The notes under the pieces are model-generated. The model worked only from the letters and a program-made list of their open reading frames with translations. It searched no databases and had not been told where the DNA came from. The position numbers and the translations under genes are program-made. A stretch of DNA of 64,000 nucleotides from Eutypella sp. D-1 (Eukaryota > Ascomycota > Sordariomycetes > Xylariales > Diatrypaceae), in contig JAJTTP010000036.1 of NCBI GenBank assembly GCA_023313575.1, forward strand, positions 1 to 64,000. The letters run 5' to 3'. Positions 27,779 to 40,677 of this stretch are shown here, piece by piece; within the stretch, counting starts at the first letter, position 1; every line of letters starts with the position of its first letter.

Positions 27779-27965
27779 GCTAAGGGCACCCTATTCGATT
27801 TTGGCCAGCGTTACCCTTATTAATTTTTCTTTTTCTGGCTTTAAGCCACTTATTTTATCTGTCAAGGACACCCTCTTTCTAGCCAGTGCCATCCCTTCTG
27901 CCTAGTGGCACCCATCTATCTGGCTTTGTGCCATCAAACCCTCTGCTCAGTAACACCCAAGACCT
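27779..27965 (+). repeat. Degenerate ~20-nt tandem repeats in leader
   Basis: About seven imperfect units share a core GGCACCC / TGCCATC / AACACCC followed by pyrimidines, for example AAGGGCACCCTATT, AAGGACACCCTCTTT, AGTGCCATCCCTTCT, AGTGGCACCCATCT and AGTAACACCCAAG. Spacing is 20-25 nt. The run ends a few bases before the gag ATG. It has normal CA/TG content despite RIP on both sides. Function unknown; a packaging or translation leader element is a guess. Confidence 0.6.
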
Positions 27966-27968
27966 ACG

Positions 27969-28420
27969 ATGACCTCTATCTCTGCCCAGGAGGTCCAGGC
28001 GGCCCTTCAAGCCGTACGCGATAAGTTAACGACTTAATTCGCCGCCGCGTTATAAAATCGCATTCCTGCCGTTTTTAACCTTTAACCGCATTTACTTAAC
28101 GTTATTAAGTTTAAAAGTTTTATTTATTATAATTTATAATTTATTAAAATAAAAAATAAATTATATATTAACGGTATAATAATTAATAATAATTATACCC
28201 GTACGTATTATATTTATAATCGTTTTAATATTTTTTAAATAAATTAATTTACTTATTATAATAAATAAAAGATTAATTTTAAAACAGTTTTTAAAGTTAT
28301 TAACTGTATTTATAATAATTTTAACCGTTAATTATTTATTAAAGTTAAATTATTAAAAAGAAAAAAAAATAATAATTTATTCCGTTAATTTTTTACTTAT
28401 TAACAAAATATATTATATCG
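27969..28420 (+). pseudogene. Gag-like frame of the TR-GAG-like element
   Basis: ATG at 27969 opens MTSISAQEVQAALQAVRDKL, a typical start of fungal retroelement gag. After 22 codons stops appear at sites where CAA/CAG codons would be expected, and the frame continues recognisably (FAAAL, NRIPAVFN, KLYINGIIINNN, YIYNR) to about 28,210, resembling the capsid Y.YNRL block. Intact composition up to about 28,030 and RIP afterwards. Broken. Confidence 0.6.
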
Positions 28421-28938
28421 CGCCCGTAATAATAAAATATATATAATAACCGATATTTAATATATTTATAAATTTCGTTAAACCTTATCCGGCAAAATAT
28501 AAATTAAATTAAATAATTATAAATTTATCCCGTTTATAGATAACTTATTTATGTGTTATTTTTATAAATAATCGTATTTAATACGTTTTAATTAATATTA
28601 ATATTAATACTTTTATTTTAAAATCAAATTTAATTAAATTATTTAAAAATAGTTTTATAATAATAATAATAATAATTATTACGGTTTTAACGTTAATATC
28701 GTATAAACCTTATCGTTAATAAAAAAAACGTTAATATTAATAAAAAAAGGTTTTTATATTTATTATAATAAATATTATACTTTAGCTTTTTATTATTACG
28801 TTCCGTATAGATGTTAACGTATTACTGTTATTAATTAGTTTTTAAATAATTTTTAATTAACTTTTAACCGATTTAAAAGAAATCCGGGAATAAAGGTATT
28901 ATAATGTCCCGGGACGGGCCTTTTTTTAATCGGGGGGG

Positions 28939-29178
28939 TAATATTACGGTATAAGTTATAGCTTATATTAATTTATATAATACGGCTATTTTTATAATAA
29001 GTAAATAACTTAATAAAATCTTATAATAAAAAGGTAATAAGCATTAATAATAATATTATATTTACGGTACCGTTTATACCTTAAATAATAAATAAACTTT
29101 ATTATTTTAATTTATTATTTTTAAGTTATAGCTTAACCTTTAATATAACCTGCGAGCCTGTATAACTACGCCGTTATA
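28939..29178 (+). repeat. 3' LTR of the TR-GAG-like element
   Basis: Begins TAATATTACGGTATAAG right after the G7 tract and ends CGCCGTTATA. Direct repeat of 27478-27717. Confidence 0.75.
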
Positions 29179-29608
29179 ATTATAATTAATTTTAAAATTA
29201 ATAATATATATATTAAATAGCTTTAAGTCGTTATATATACGATTATATTATAATCTTATAATAAAGGTTAAAACAGGTATTATATTTTATTTATTTAAAA
29301 AAAAGATTTAATTATCGTATAAAAAAAGGTTTATTTTTTTTAACCCGTATTACGCATAATAAAATCCGATATATTATTATATAAAAATACGGGCTATTTT
29401 TATACGGCGATTATTAACATGATTTTAATAATATATTTAATACATTTTTAAATTATATTAATTAAAGCGTTATTATAAAGGTTTATAAAGTAGTAATAAA
29501 AAAGATAATAAATTAAAAAGAATCCCACTTATTTTTAAATCCGAAAGATTTAAAGTAAATAAGTTTAAAAAAGTAAGCCTTATAAGCTTTACTTATCCAC
29601 CGTATTTA
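29179..29608. other. AT-rich RIPped spacer
   Basis: RIP-like DNA with no recognised gene; ends in the attta target site of the next solo LTR. Confidence 0.4.
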
Positions 29609-30039
29609 TGTTATGACCGGTCGGGTCATTGGGCCTAGTGGGGCTAAACACAATAAGAAAAGATCCCTAACTTTAGTTCTGAAGAAAAAAATAGCCATAT
29701 TAAAATAAACCACATGCGCCATACGACCAGGAAAGATCGGTTAAATCGATAATAATCTTAACGATATTAGATTACTATACTCGAAAACGATCTTAACGAT
29801 TTAATAATAACCATATATTTTAATGTTAAGAAAAAAAAACATAAATAATATATAATTACGTTTATTACCATTTTTTTAAATAATTTTTAAACTTATTAGC
29901 TTATAATATAACTTAGTTACTTAAAGCATTTTTTTTTGTTATCACCAGACGTAATTACTTATTATTTAAAACCCTAGCACTCTTGCTAACATAAACCCCT
30001 TGACTGGATTAATAATTAGGAATAAGACCAGCCGTCACA
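29609..30039 (+). repeat. Solo Gypsy LTR (U3 type 2) with TSD
   Basis: Starts TGTTATGACCGGTCGG, ends GCCGTCACA, and is flanked by perfect attta duplications (29604-29608 and 30040-30044). It is the least mutated LTR of the family here and shows the original TG...CA ends. U3 matches element B. Formed by recombination between the two LTRs of a former full element. Confidence 0.93.
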
Positions 30040-30044
30040 ATTTA

Positions 30045-30690
30045 TTTTATTTATTTAATTAAGTAACGGCCTTTTTTAAAGGCTTGTATTAATTAAATAA
30101 TTGTTTTATTTAAAAATGTTTTAAAACGGTAAAAAAAGTTATGATTAAATTTATTAAATTAATATTTAAACCGTTATAATTATAATATTTTAAAATATTA
30201 TTATAATTTAAAAATTATTTATTTAAATCGATTTTAATCTTAATAAATTTACGGCTTAATTAATGTTTAAAAATTTAAATAAAGTTTTTAATTTTTTAAG
30301 CTTTAAAATTACCAATATTAAATATTATAATAATTAATTAATAACCGCGTTTAAAATAAAAAAAAAGTTTTCCCCGCGTTTAATAAACTGTTTATATAAA
30401 ATACCCCCGTTTATTATTTATAAAAATAAAAATAAAATAAATAAAAAATAAATAAATGTAATATAAAAAAATATATTATAATTAAATTAAAATAAAGTTT
30501 ATTAAAATAATTATATTATAAAACGTTATAAACGTAAAGGAGTTTAAGCGTAAAGGGGGTTATTAACTTAAAATTAATATAAATAAAACAATTATTAAAA
30601 TAATGGTTATTAAATATATTACTGACTTAAGCGATTAAGGGTTGTTAAAATTAGGTGGTGAGCTATTAGGATTTAGGAGTAAAGGGATTT
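30045..30690. other. AT-rich DNA up to the gene-compartment boundary
   Basis: RIP-like composition continues to about 30,640, then within roughly 50 bp changes to normal composition with frequent CA/TG. No gene seen. Confidence 0.5.
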
Positions 30691-31612
30691 TAAAGAGATC
30701 TGCATCCGCGGGGATCTCGACTGCGATTACGACAAGAGAAACGAGAGCCATATATAGATGTTTATATGACGAGAATCTAAAGGAGAATAACATAGCCAAG
30801 TTCCGTTTGAAGTTTTGAATAATTATGGTCGAAGATACGGCAGTGTGAATTTGAATAGACCAAATTTCACATCTACCGGAGACGTCAAGCCAGAATTATA
30901 ATGTGCTGAGACTCCTTATCGAAATAGGTTATAGATAGCCAGCATAGTAATAAGTAACGATTATATGATTAAAAATGCCCGGATTCTTTTCTTCGGCTGC
31001 TTCGTTCCAGAGCAGTAAAAATTGACTTTTCTATAAAAAGAATGATATGCTTTGCCAAGAGGGTGTCGTGGCAATTTCTTGCGCCGGCCAGTTGGCCACC
31101 ATTATGCTTGGTGCGTTGCATAATAGGTAGCCGGGTTTTATTACTCAGGACACCGGACCTCAAACTCACCACTGGAGATTCGCGTGTCTCAGTACACCGA
31201 TGTAGCAAACATTTTCTTAAATATAATTCGAAATCATTCGGATACAGCAATGAATCGTACCAGCTTACGTTCATTCAGCTAATTCCCCATTTCGCAGATA
31301 CCCTAATAGAAGGCAAGTTCGTCTAACCAGCAACCTTTCAGAGGTGACTGCAGTGTCACAAATACAGTTGAACATGTCTCATTTTAGATCTAGCCATAGG
31401 CAATGCAAAGAGTTTCCATACATCTGTCACTCTATCTAGCTGATATGCAATACCTAGACGTCATTGCATCGATTGAATATCCCCCGGGAGGGAGGCACCG
31501 TATCCCCGCTATCCAAGTAGACAAGTGCATTTGAAATTCTGGCCTCGCACGGCTAACGGGACCGTCCTGGGCTACAAATCTAGACCCATGTACTTGAGAA
31601 CGAAACTCATCA
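30691..31612. other. Intergenic, no gene recognised
   Basis: Normal composition. Overlapping open frames on both strands at 30,969-31,326 have no domain resemblance and mirror each other, so I do not call them. Contains the 3' flank of the FAD oxidoreductase gene. Confidence 0.5.
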
Positions 31613-33131
31613 TCAGAGCTTGAACGGTCCTGCCCCCGCCGACTGGAAGAACCCGTCCGGGTCATACTTTGCGCTGACCCGGAGCAATTCAGCCTTGGCT
31701 TCGGGGCCGTAAGAACCGAATGGGTCCTGGTGAGGAAACGCGTAGTTCAGATATCGGTAGGATGAGGACGCGTCGTTACTCTGCGCCTCTTTCTCAATAC
31801 TTGCGAGTGCATCCCTGTTGACATTATAGACGAGCTCATCATCACTTGCGCTATCCCAAGAAGTGTAGAACAGCACCACCACAACCGGGCCGTTTTCGGG
31901 CTTGAGACCCATGGAGTTACCACCGCGGGAAATAGAATTCTCCATGATGGATACTGGTATTGGCTCGAAGGTCATTGAAAATAGAAGGTTTGCCACCTCG
32001 TTCAACCTATCAAACGCTGCGTGATAAGCTTTCACTGTATATTCAAGAATCGCAGTGTCCGCCTTGATAGTAGTAGACATTTTAACCACTCTATCTTGAT
32101 ATCAGCGCATATAGAATAAGTGATAGCATAGATACGCCTACCTATTCGCCGCTGCACCAGCAAAGGCTTCGTCGGTCAAATTCTTCAGGCTGTCAACACG
32201 TAAAGTCTTCATCTGGTCGATCTGAGGTTGGATATCTGCAAATGGCTCAAGGGCTCCGGGCTTCTCCGGCTTGGTGTAGAATATATCGTTCATGCATACG
32301 ATATCACCAAGGGCAGCGGCATATCCGAGGCTGATGCAGATGTGGACATCGTTGTCGGTGTTTGTACCATGCAGATAGTCAACAAGACTCTGTATCTGCC
32401 CTGAAAAGCTGGGTTGGAAGTAAAAGACTTTGCCACCCCAAAGCTGGCCCTGTTCGAAGGCGCCGAGGTCGAAACGAGTGACGATACCAAAGTTGTTTCC
32501 TCCACCTTTGAGGGCTGTCCATAAGTCACTGTTCGTCTCGGCATTGGCATTCACGATCTCTCCGGTGGCAAGGACGACTTCATAGTTGATCACGTTGTCG
32601 CAAACGAACCCGCGCCTATAAGAAAAATATGACAGCCCCCCTGATAGAATTAGATCATGTCAAGCCTGAAGGGCCTCGAGACCTACCTTGAACAGCATCT
32701 CCCCCGATTCCACCGCTGGAGTGTCGGTTTCCTACAACGCCAAGTCCGACATCCATTACGGCATCGTACACCTTTCCCATTTTCTCGCCGGCCGCAACTG
32801 AGACGATTTTCTTATTTGGGTCAACTTTGATGCCGGTGAGATTTTTGAGATGAATAGTGAGGCCATCGTCGACATTCGCGACTCCGGGCGTTGTCTGCTG
32901 GCCAGCGCCACATATTGCAACCTTAGAGCGAAGCCCAAATGGATGTATAGCCTTCAGTATGTCCGCAACTTGAGATGCTGAGCTTGGAGTCAGGAAGCAG
33001 GCAGGTTTCAGCTCACGTTCCAGCTCTGAGAAATACGTCTCTATGATCTCATTGTATGACTCTGCACCCGGAAGGACAACCAAGTCTCCTGGGATCTTCT
33101 TGATTGCTTCGATCGCGTCCGAGACAGACAT
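31613..33131 (-). CDS. FAD-linked oxidoreductase, BBE type
   Basis: Three exons (33131-32687, 32640-32142, 32090-31613) give 473 aa. Introns are 46 and 51 nt with GT..AG ends; the first restores the conserved GGLSYFSYRRGFVCDN block that otherwise falls out of frame. N-terminal half is FAD_binding_4 (PCMH fold): CFLTPSSASQVADILKA near residue 45, AICGAGQQTTPGVANVDDG near 70, GGIGG near 140. The C-terminal BBE segment is YLNYAFPHQDPFGSYG...YDPDGFFQ. No signal peptide, so probably cytosolic. Family members oxidise alcohols or close rings in alkaloid and polyketide pathways. In GAGQQ a Gln stands where many relatives have the FAD-linking His, so flavin may be held non-covalently. Appears intact; substrate unknown. 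Confidence 0.9.
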
Positions 33132-34540
33132 TGTGAAGCGGTAGGATGGGAGGCCAAAGACACTTAACTACTACCGAAGAACCTTGTAAGTGAGCGTGCA
33201 GACGCTGGCAGCAGGTATTTTATCCACTAAACCAATCTGGCAGTGGTTTGAGGAACACTAACGTAGATGAAATTAGTGGGAGAGAAAAATATAGAAGGTG
33301 AGGAAGAACCCCAATAATCAAGTTGTATTGGGAAACGGTACCATAGTAAAAGCTGCAACTAACTACCGACGCACCTAAGTATGTGCCCTATCTGCTTGGC
33401 AACCGTACCATTGACCCCCACTAAGCATTACGTGCATCAAGTAGTTGGAGCATACGTACAGCCTACCTACATCGTATTAGGCGGTTCGATCTGCCACTAC
33501 AGGGATAATTCGCCCTTCCGCTAATGTACCTAGGTACTCTCCCACCAATGTCAATCAACTGAAGTTGGGTTGTCTTAAACATCCATGGATGTGCTTAGAG
33601 ATGCTTGACACGGCAGATGCGGAATGCCGGAATACTACACTATGGTAACTACGCAGTGAGCTTTAGGTAGTATCGAAGCAGGGTTTATTGGATAGTTTTC
33701 ATGTAGCCTTGCAGTGCTCCAATATCTGACCGCCATACCTATCGAGTTGCATAGTCAAGTTGTCAAGTTATATTCTAGGCACCAGCTTCTACTAATTGCA
33801 GGCAAAGGTTAAACTATATAATCTGGTTGCTGGGTACTGGATACTGTAAAGGTTATTTTAGCCGACTGATCACATTGGGGGCGAGGACATATTATTATCT
33901 GATTGCTGGCTGTACGCAGCTGCAGGGTTATTGCAGTCGTGCCCCGATCCTTGCAGCCCACAGGTCACTCGTTTGGAGCAAAAACGATGATGCACGTTAT
34001 GTTAGTGATTAAATCGTAAAATGCCTACGGGTACCTACGTATCCGGCCTGTCGCGATAGCATTCGAATTTCCGCCACAGAGGTTATCTCAATACCAATCG
34101 TCTAGTTGCTTAAGGTGTATCATTTTTAACGACGGCGATACTTCATGCAAGGGATTGGACATTAGCAGGCTGGAATTATGTAGGCTATGTAAGTAGGTAT
34201 TAATAAGATCCGCCTCTTCTGGCCAACATACTGCTTGGCTATGGATTAATCGTAGTTACAGCGGAATCATGCCGTGCTGAAAAATCATTAACATATTGTA
34301 CGAAGCCATCATCGTCTTGGTACTGGAACATGGGAAACTACATACCTAAGTACTTAGGTAATTTATACATACTGGAGCGTAAATCCATCCAATCAGGTTG
34401 CGGGGATACGGCGACCCATTCTAGTACACTAGCCAATCATTTAGTGGCCAACCCCCACTAAAGGGGTTATTGAACTAGGCATCAGAGAGTTGCATTAGCA
34501 CATTGAGGTGAAAGAACCATGAAAAGAAAATATCCATGAT
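33132..34540. other. Intergenic region upstream of the FAD oxidoreductase
   Basis: About 1.4 kb of normal composition with no recognised gene or RNA. It holds the promoter of the FAD oxidoreductase (minus strand) and the 3' flank of the P450. No clear TATA box or operator stands out. Confidence 0.5.
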
Positions 34541-34651
34541 TCATACTGCTCCATTCCTTTGGCGCGTAGAGAATTCTACATGCACGTCCTCCCTTGGAAG
34601 CGCATACGACCTCCAGATGCTGGTTTTCTCCATGTTCTTATCCACAAAACT
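34541..34651 (-). pseudogene. Cytochrome P450, C-terminal fragment cut off by Copia
   Basis: Minus-strand frame enters from the Copia element and reads DKNMEKTSIWRSYALPRE to a TGA at 34543-34541. This is the usual tail of fungal P450s (a DK...W.....PRE block just before the C-terminus), and it continues the frame that ends at 40885 on the other side of the element. The shared aaact (34647-34651 and 40885-40889) is the target-site duplication. Without the insertion this would be the last ~37 codons of the gene. Confidence 0.85.
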
Positions 34652-34857
34652 TGTTGGTTATTAATGGTTACTGGTATGGACCCATATACCAGTAGGCAGT
34701 ACCTATGTACCTATCTCCTGTTTATATAAGGATACGGGCTTCGCTTATATCCCTTTTAAATAAATAAATAAATTTTAGATTAAAATATAATACGAGTTTT
34801 ATTATTTTTTATTATTATTATTTATTATCTTTTTTTTTACGTATATATTTATTAATA
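34652..34857 (+). repeat. 5' LTR of Copia element
   Basis: Starts TGTTGGTTATTAATGG. The first ~100 bp are nearly unmutated; the rest, toward the element interior, is AT-converted. Contains the tri-loop hairpin with arms GGATACGGGC and (mutated) GCTTATATCC. Confidence 0.92.
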
Positions 34858-36499
34858 TTAATTAATATTATTAAATAGTTAATAATATAAATTAATAAGG
34901 TTAGAAAAATTATTATTACGATAATTTAAAAATTTTTTTACGTTAATATTATTTTCCCCTGTTTATTTTTATAACAGATAATAACCTTTTCCTATTTTTT
35001 TTATTATTATTATAAGTATTATTATTATTATTATTTTTAAAACTATTTATTATATCGGATAATTAATAATAAACCGGATTATTGTTTAAGGCTGTTAAAA
35101 AATAACCTTACGGAAAAAAAGATTAATAAATAAGGTTATAAATTAAAAAGGCCGTTTAACGGGAAAATATAAATATTTTTATTCGGTTTTTTAATTTTAT
35201 TTTAAAACGTATAATATTATTAATTTAAGCGTTTAACCCCGTAATTATAAAATAAACGGAAATTAACTTTTAATAAGCTATTTTTAAATTAAAAATTATA
35301 TAAATATTATTTATTTTTAATAATTTTAAAATAACCAATAACCGCCCCGATATTAACCGAATAACGGAAAAAACGTTTAATAAATATTAAGATTATTTTC
35401 GGGGATTTAAAGAAGTAAATTTCGAAATTATATTTAAATAATTCCGGTTTATTTTAAAAATAGCATTAATATAATAAAATATATACGTTAAAGAAAATAA
35501 CGTAAATTTTATAACTAAATTAATTAATTTTATTATTTAATAATAACTCTCGGAATAAGAATTTATTAAATTTAAAATAATTATAAATAAATGGTTTTAT
35601 ACGTTAACATAAAAAATATCGGTTTATAATATAAAATACGGATTAATTTATTTATAATCTTATAAATTATTTATATATTTTATTATTCGGTTCGGAACGT
35701 TTATAAAATTATCCGGTAAATTTTAATATTAACCGTTTTAAAATAATTAATTAAAAATTTTAATAATATAAATTATATTATATAAAATAATAACCCCGTT
35801 TATTTTATTACTTAATTTTTTATATTAATTTTTAAAATATCTTTTTAATTAACCTTTCTTTTAACATATTTTTACCCCGGATTAATTACGTATCGACTTA
35901 AATCTTAACCCGGAACGTTTAAAACCCCGTGGAATATTAAACATTTTAATAATATTTAATAACCCCTTTCCCTTAAGGCGGACCTAACTTTAACCTATTC
36001 CGCTGACATAATAACCTTTTTTTACGCAAGTAACGTAACCCTTTCCCCCTTTTTTTCCCATTTAATTTATGTAACCCCCTCCCGGGAATATTAACCCAGG
36101 GTATCCGTATTAATACCTTTACCCTCCGGGATACCCTTAGCTAAGATACTTTTATAACTATTTAATTTATCCGCCTTACCCGGGTATACCGGGTTACCTA
36201 CTTTAGCTTACGGGAAATAATTAATGGCCTTTTAAATAGCTATATTTAACGATAAAAAAGGATAACCGGACCGTCCTTTTTTAAAAAATTTAAATTAACC
36301 CATATATTATAAAATTTAAATAATTTAAAAAATATTAACTTTTAACGTTATTTTTTTTTCTTTTGCCGATTATTTTAAATAAAGGACCGGGGCCTGTAAA
36401 AACTTTAAAAAGTTACGATTTTTGTTTTTAAACAATATTTAAGTTTACCCGGGATTTAATTTATTATTAAGCCGGACCATTATATTTATTAATAATTAA

Positions 36500-39400
36500 T
36501 AAAAATAAATTTATTATATTATTTTATTAATTAATATTTTAAATAAATTATATTTATCGATTATCATAAAATAATTTAAAAACGTTTTAAATAAAAAAGA
36601 TAATTATACGGGAAAAGTTTACGATATTTTAAAAAATAAGTTTTGTTTTTTTTTAATATGTGTTATATTAGCAATATTCGATAAATACAATTTTACGCCG
36701 TATTTTTAATTATTTTATTAAAACGTATAATATTATATTTCTTTTATAATATTTTTTATTATTTAATATTTATTAATATATACTTTATTATAAAACGTTA
36801 TTTTAATACTAAGTAAAATAAAATCTAATATTATTATAATTAAATATTTACAACTCTTTTTAATATTAAAATTAAAAATGCCGGTAAAATTAATTTAAAA
36901 ATATTTCAAATTTTATTTAATAAGCTTTTATTATATTAAAAAATAGTAAAGCCCGATTTCCGAGAAAATTAATAATTAATTACCGTTATATATTAAATTT
37001 ACCGTATAATTCTTTAATTTTAATATACATTTTTCGAATTTATTACTTATTTTAAAAATTTAATAAATAGATTTCGCGTTTTAATTAATATTTATAAAGT
37101 TATAAAAAAAGCTAATTAGTATATGGTTAATAAAGATAATAGCGATATTAATAATAATAATAACGTTTTTATATTAACTGTAAATATTACCGAAATAATA
37201 AAAATAAGAAATATTATTAAAAATAAAAACCCAATAAATAATAAAAATGTAAATATTAAATATATATAAAAGAAAAGGATATTAATTTATTAATTATTTA
37301 AAACGGGAACGTAAAAAAGCAAAAGTATAATAAAAAGCTAAAAAGGTATTTTAATATAATAATTATACCGTTTTTTTTATTAAATACGAAAAAAATAAGC
37401 CCGTTTCGGAACTTAAAAAAAAGGATACCGTAAAGTATTTTAATTATTCGGATCATGGTTAATATTTTATAACTGGTTATTTATTTAACTAATTTTTTTA
37501 ATACCGAATTAGCCCTTTTTTATTTACGATAAAAAACACACCCGATATTATATTTATTTTAAACAGATATATTAAAAACGTTTTTTAAAGAATTATATTA
37601 AATATAGGTATTATTAAAGTATTTATTATCAGGAAAAAATAATATTTTACTTTAATAAAAGAATACTTTAATTAACGATTAAAAGTGGATAACAATTATA
37701 CGGAAAAAACTAATATCTGTTTCGGAAATAGATTTTATATTAAATTATTTAATATAATTCTTATTAATACGTTTTTCGGTTAAATTAAGTTTTATATAAT
37801 AAAAATAAATATTTTATTTTTAATATTAATTAAAAATATAAATTAATTTGGTATATATTTTAATAATATTACGAATTAATTAATTAATAAAAACGGCGTA
37901 ATAATTAACGTTATTCGGAAATAAAGGCATTTATGGTTTAAATTTAACGATATTATTTATTTTACGGAAATAAAATTATATAAGATTTATATATATTTCG
38001 GATATTTATTTATTAATAAATTATGCGATTCTTTAAATAAAATAAGATACGATATTGAAATCAACGTTTTTAAGGAAATTAATAAGTTTTATTATTATTA
38101 TTAAATTAAAAATAAAGCATTTTAAAGGTTTAAGTTTAATTTAAAAGATTTAAAAATAAAGTTTAATTTTAAAATAATTATTAATAGAATATATTTAAAT
38201 AAAAAACCTATTTTTTATATTATCGATGTAGTTATAAAGTTTAAGTAGCACGTTTTATAAGGAATATATTAATTAAAAAAATATAAAATATATTTAAAAA
38301 ATATTAAATCGATACGTATTTAAAACCCCCGGATATTATTATTTACGATATTGGTATAAATTTCGATAATACCGAGTTCCGTAATAAAGCACGTTTTATC
38401 GGAATTATTTATTATTAAGTATTAATAAAAATATATTAATTTATCGGTAAAGTAAAAAAATATTATAGTTTTATTTAAAAAATATATAAAATTATTACGA
38501 AATAATTTAAAAGTATTAAATTAAAACTATTACGTTTATAAATAGTAATAAAAATAATTAACGATATATTTAATTTTAACGACTTTATTTTTATTTTATT
38601 AATTTTTAAAGCTTATTTTCGAATTAATATAAATTTACCTCTTATTTTTATATAAATTTAAAAAGGTTAAATAATATAAAAAGTTATAATAAAGGTTAAA
38701 AAAATTAAAGTATAAAGGTTAATTTAAAACGCATTAAATATTAGGAATAACCCGAATACGTAAAAAATATTTTTAAAGTTTTTATTTTTAAATTATAAGG
38801 TATTTATATATATAAAAAAAAGAGGATAAAAAAGTTTTTTTAAAGTTATCGCGGTTATTAATAAAAATATAACGGTAAATTTAAAAATAACGGGAAATAT
38901 AATAACTTTTCGGAGCTTATATATTAAACCTTATACCTAATTAAAAAAAAGGTTAATAAATATCTTTAATAAAAAGATCGAAAAAATGCGTGTAAATTTT
39001 TAATACGTTAATATTAAAAAGAAAAACGATAAAATATTAACTTTTAAATTTAAGGTAAATAAAAAGATTATAACGTTTAAAAAGTTATTCGAAGTTCTTA
39101 ATTTTAAAGAATTAAACGTTTTATTTAAAAAAGGTATATTACGATCTGAAACATATAATGTTATTAATTATTAAAATATAACGATTTTTAAATTAAAAAT
39201 GGTTTATTAAATAAAAAATAAAAATACGGAAACTCCGATAAAATATTTATTATAATTTATATATCTATTATTTAATAAATTAATTAATATTTTATTTTAG
39301 TAATAACCTTTATTTTACGGCTTAAAAAAATAAAGGTTATAATATAAAATATTATTATAGCTTATACTTAATTTAAAACGCCGATATAACGGATTATTTT

Positions 39401-40300
39401 TATACGATTATTTATTAAATTAAAAAATAAATACTTTAAAAAAACGTTATTACGTGTTATTAAACCATTATATGGTTTTACGGAATTCAGTATTTATTAG
39501 TTTAAAATTTATTCGTAATATTATTAATAAAAATTATATATAAAGTTCTTAATATTTAACTTTTATTGATTAATATCAGATTTAAAATTATTCGGGATTA
39601 CGGGATTTTAAATAAATAATATTTTTAATATCGGTATTATAAACCTTTTAACTTTAAAAAACGAAATATTTAATAAAGTAAAAATTAAAGCATAATTATA
39701 AAAAATATTAAAAAACGGATCGATCGAAAATTTTAACGGTTTATAAATTATTATTTACGAATATAAAGTATTTATTATATAAAAAGGATAAACCGAAAAG
39801 TTAAACCTTTTAAATTTAAAAACACCTTCCCCGGAGTTAATAAAGAAATACGTTAAATAATAAATATACGAGGTTTATATTTTATTTATTTATTAATTAA
39901 AAGCTATATTTAATTATTTCACGGTAATATAATACGTTAAACCCGGCTTTAAAAAAGTTAAAATATTAAACGTTAAAATTAAATAATAAAGAAATAATAA
40001 AAATTACGGATTTAATTATATCGAATTAAATTTTATTAAGTTAAAATTATATATTTTCGTTAATAATTTATTTATTAATAATAAAAATATAAATTCGTAA
40101 ATCGGTTATATTATTATTTTAAGTAATAAGGAATTAAAACATTATAATAATAAGTTTAATATTGAAAATAATATTATTTATTAATTATTTATTAAATATA
40201 AACGTATTATACGTAATATTTTAACTAACGAAATATATAACATAATTTAAAAATTCGATATAAGTTATATTATTTATTATACGCTAAATATTATCTTAAC
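36500..40300 (+). pseudogene. Copia pol remnant: integrase then reverse transcriptase
   Basis: Integrase is readable at about 38,320-38,500: PDIII.D.GTNF..TEF (RIP-altered) then ..IGKV.KY, the catalytic D-to-E segment of fungal Copia integrases. RT/RNase H follows at about 39,350-40,000, with the LNLKTPSPE...KKYV and ..PEAIF.Y..A.QY-like block near 39,815-39,925. Upstream gag/protease cannot be read with certainty. Many stops; inactive. Limits given are approximate. Confidence 0.75.
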
Positions 40301-40677
40301 CCGGCTGTTATTTCTTTACGCTTTATTAATTTTATATACCGATTTTTTTTCCTTATATTAATATTTAATATAAATAAGCAATATTAATATAAAAAGGTTA
40401 ATAATCGATTTAATAACCTTACAGCAGTTTTATAAAAATAAAAAAGTTAACGATATTCGATAAATCCATAGCATTTATAATCTTATTAATATTATAACGA
40501 AAGCCATTTTTAATAAAGTTATAAAGATGTTTATTAAAAATAATTAAATTATTTTAAAATTAAAAGGATAAATAAAATAAAAGTAATATTATTAACGTTT
40601 ATTATTTAATTATTTATTTATTTTTTATCTTAATAGCATTTTATAATTAATTAATTACGAAAATAAAATAAAATAAA

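Larger units (their letters stand above)
27478..29178 (+). mobile_element. Short gag-only LTR element (TR-GAG-like)
   Basis: Two ~240-bp direct repeats (27478-27717 and 28939-29178) bound a 1.2-kb interior. The interior begins with a leader of normal composition, then a gag-like frame from ATG 27969, and ends in a purine tract with seven Gs (28932-28938) directly before the right repeat, as a polypurine tract should. There is no room for pol. This is the layout of non-autonomous terminal-repeat retrotransposons with a GAG gene, which depend on another element for RT and integrase. LTRs and most of gag are RIPped; the leader is not. Target-site duplication not resolved. Confidence 0.75.

Noticed and set aside
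30969..31326. Overlapping ~100-codon open frames on both strands
   Set aside because: They mirror each other, have no domain resemblance and no supporting exon structure.
32641..32686. Apparent frameshift in the FAD oxidoreductase after GGIGG
   Set aside because: It is a 46-nt intron; after splicing the conserved GGLSYFS block is in frame.
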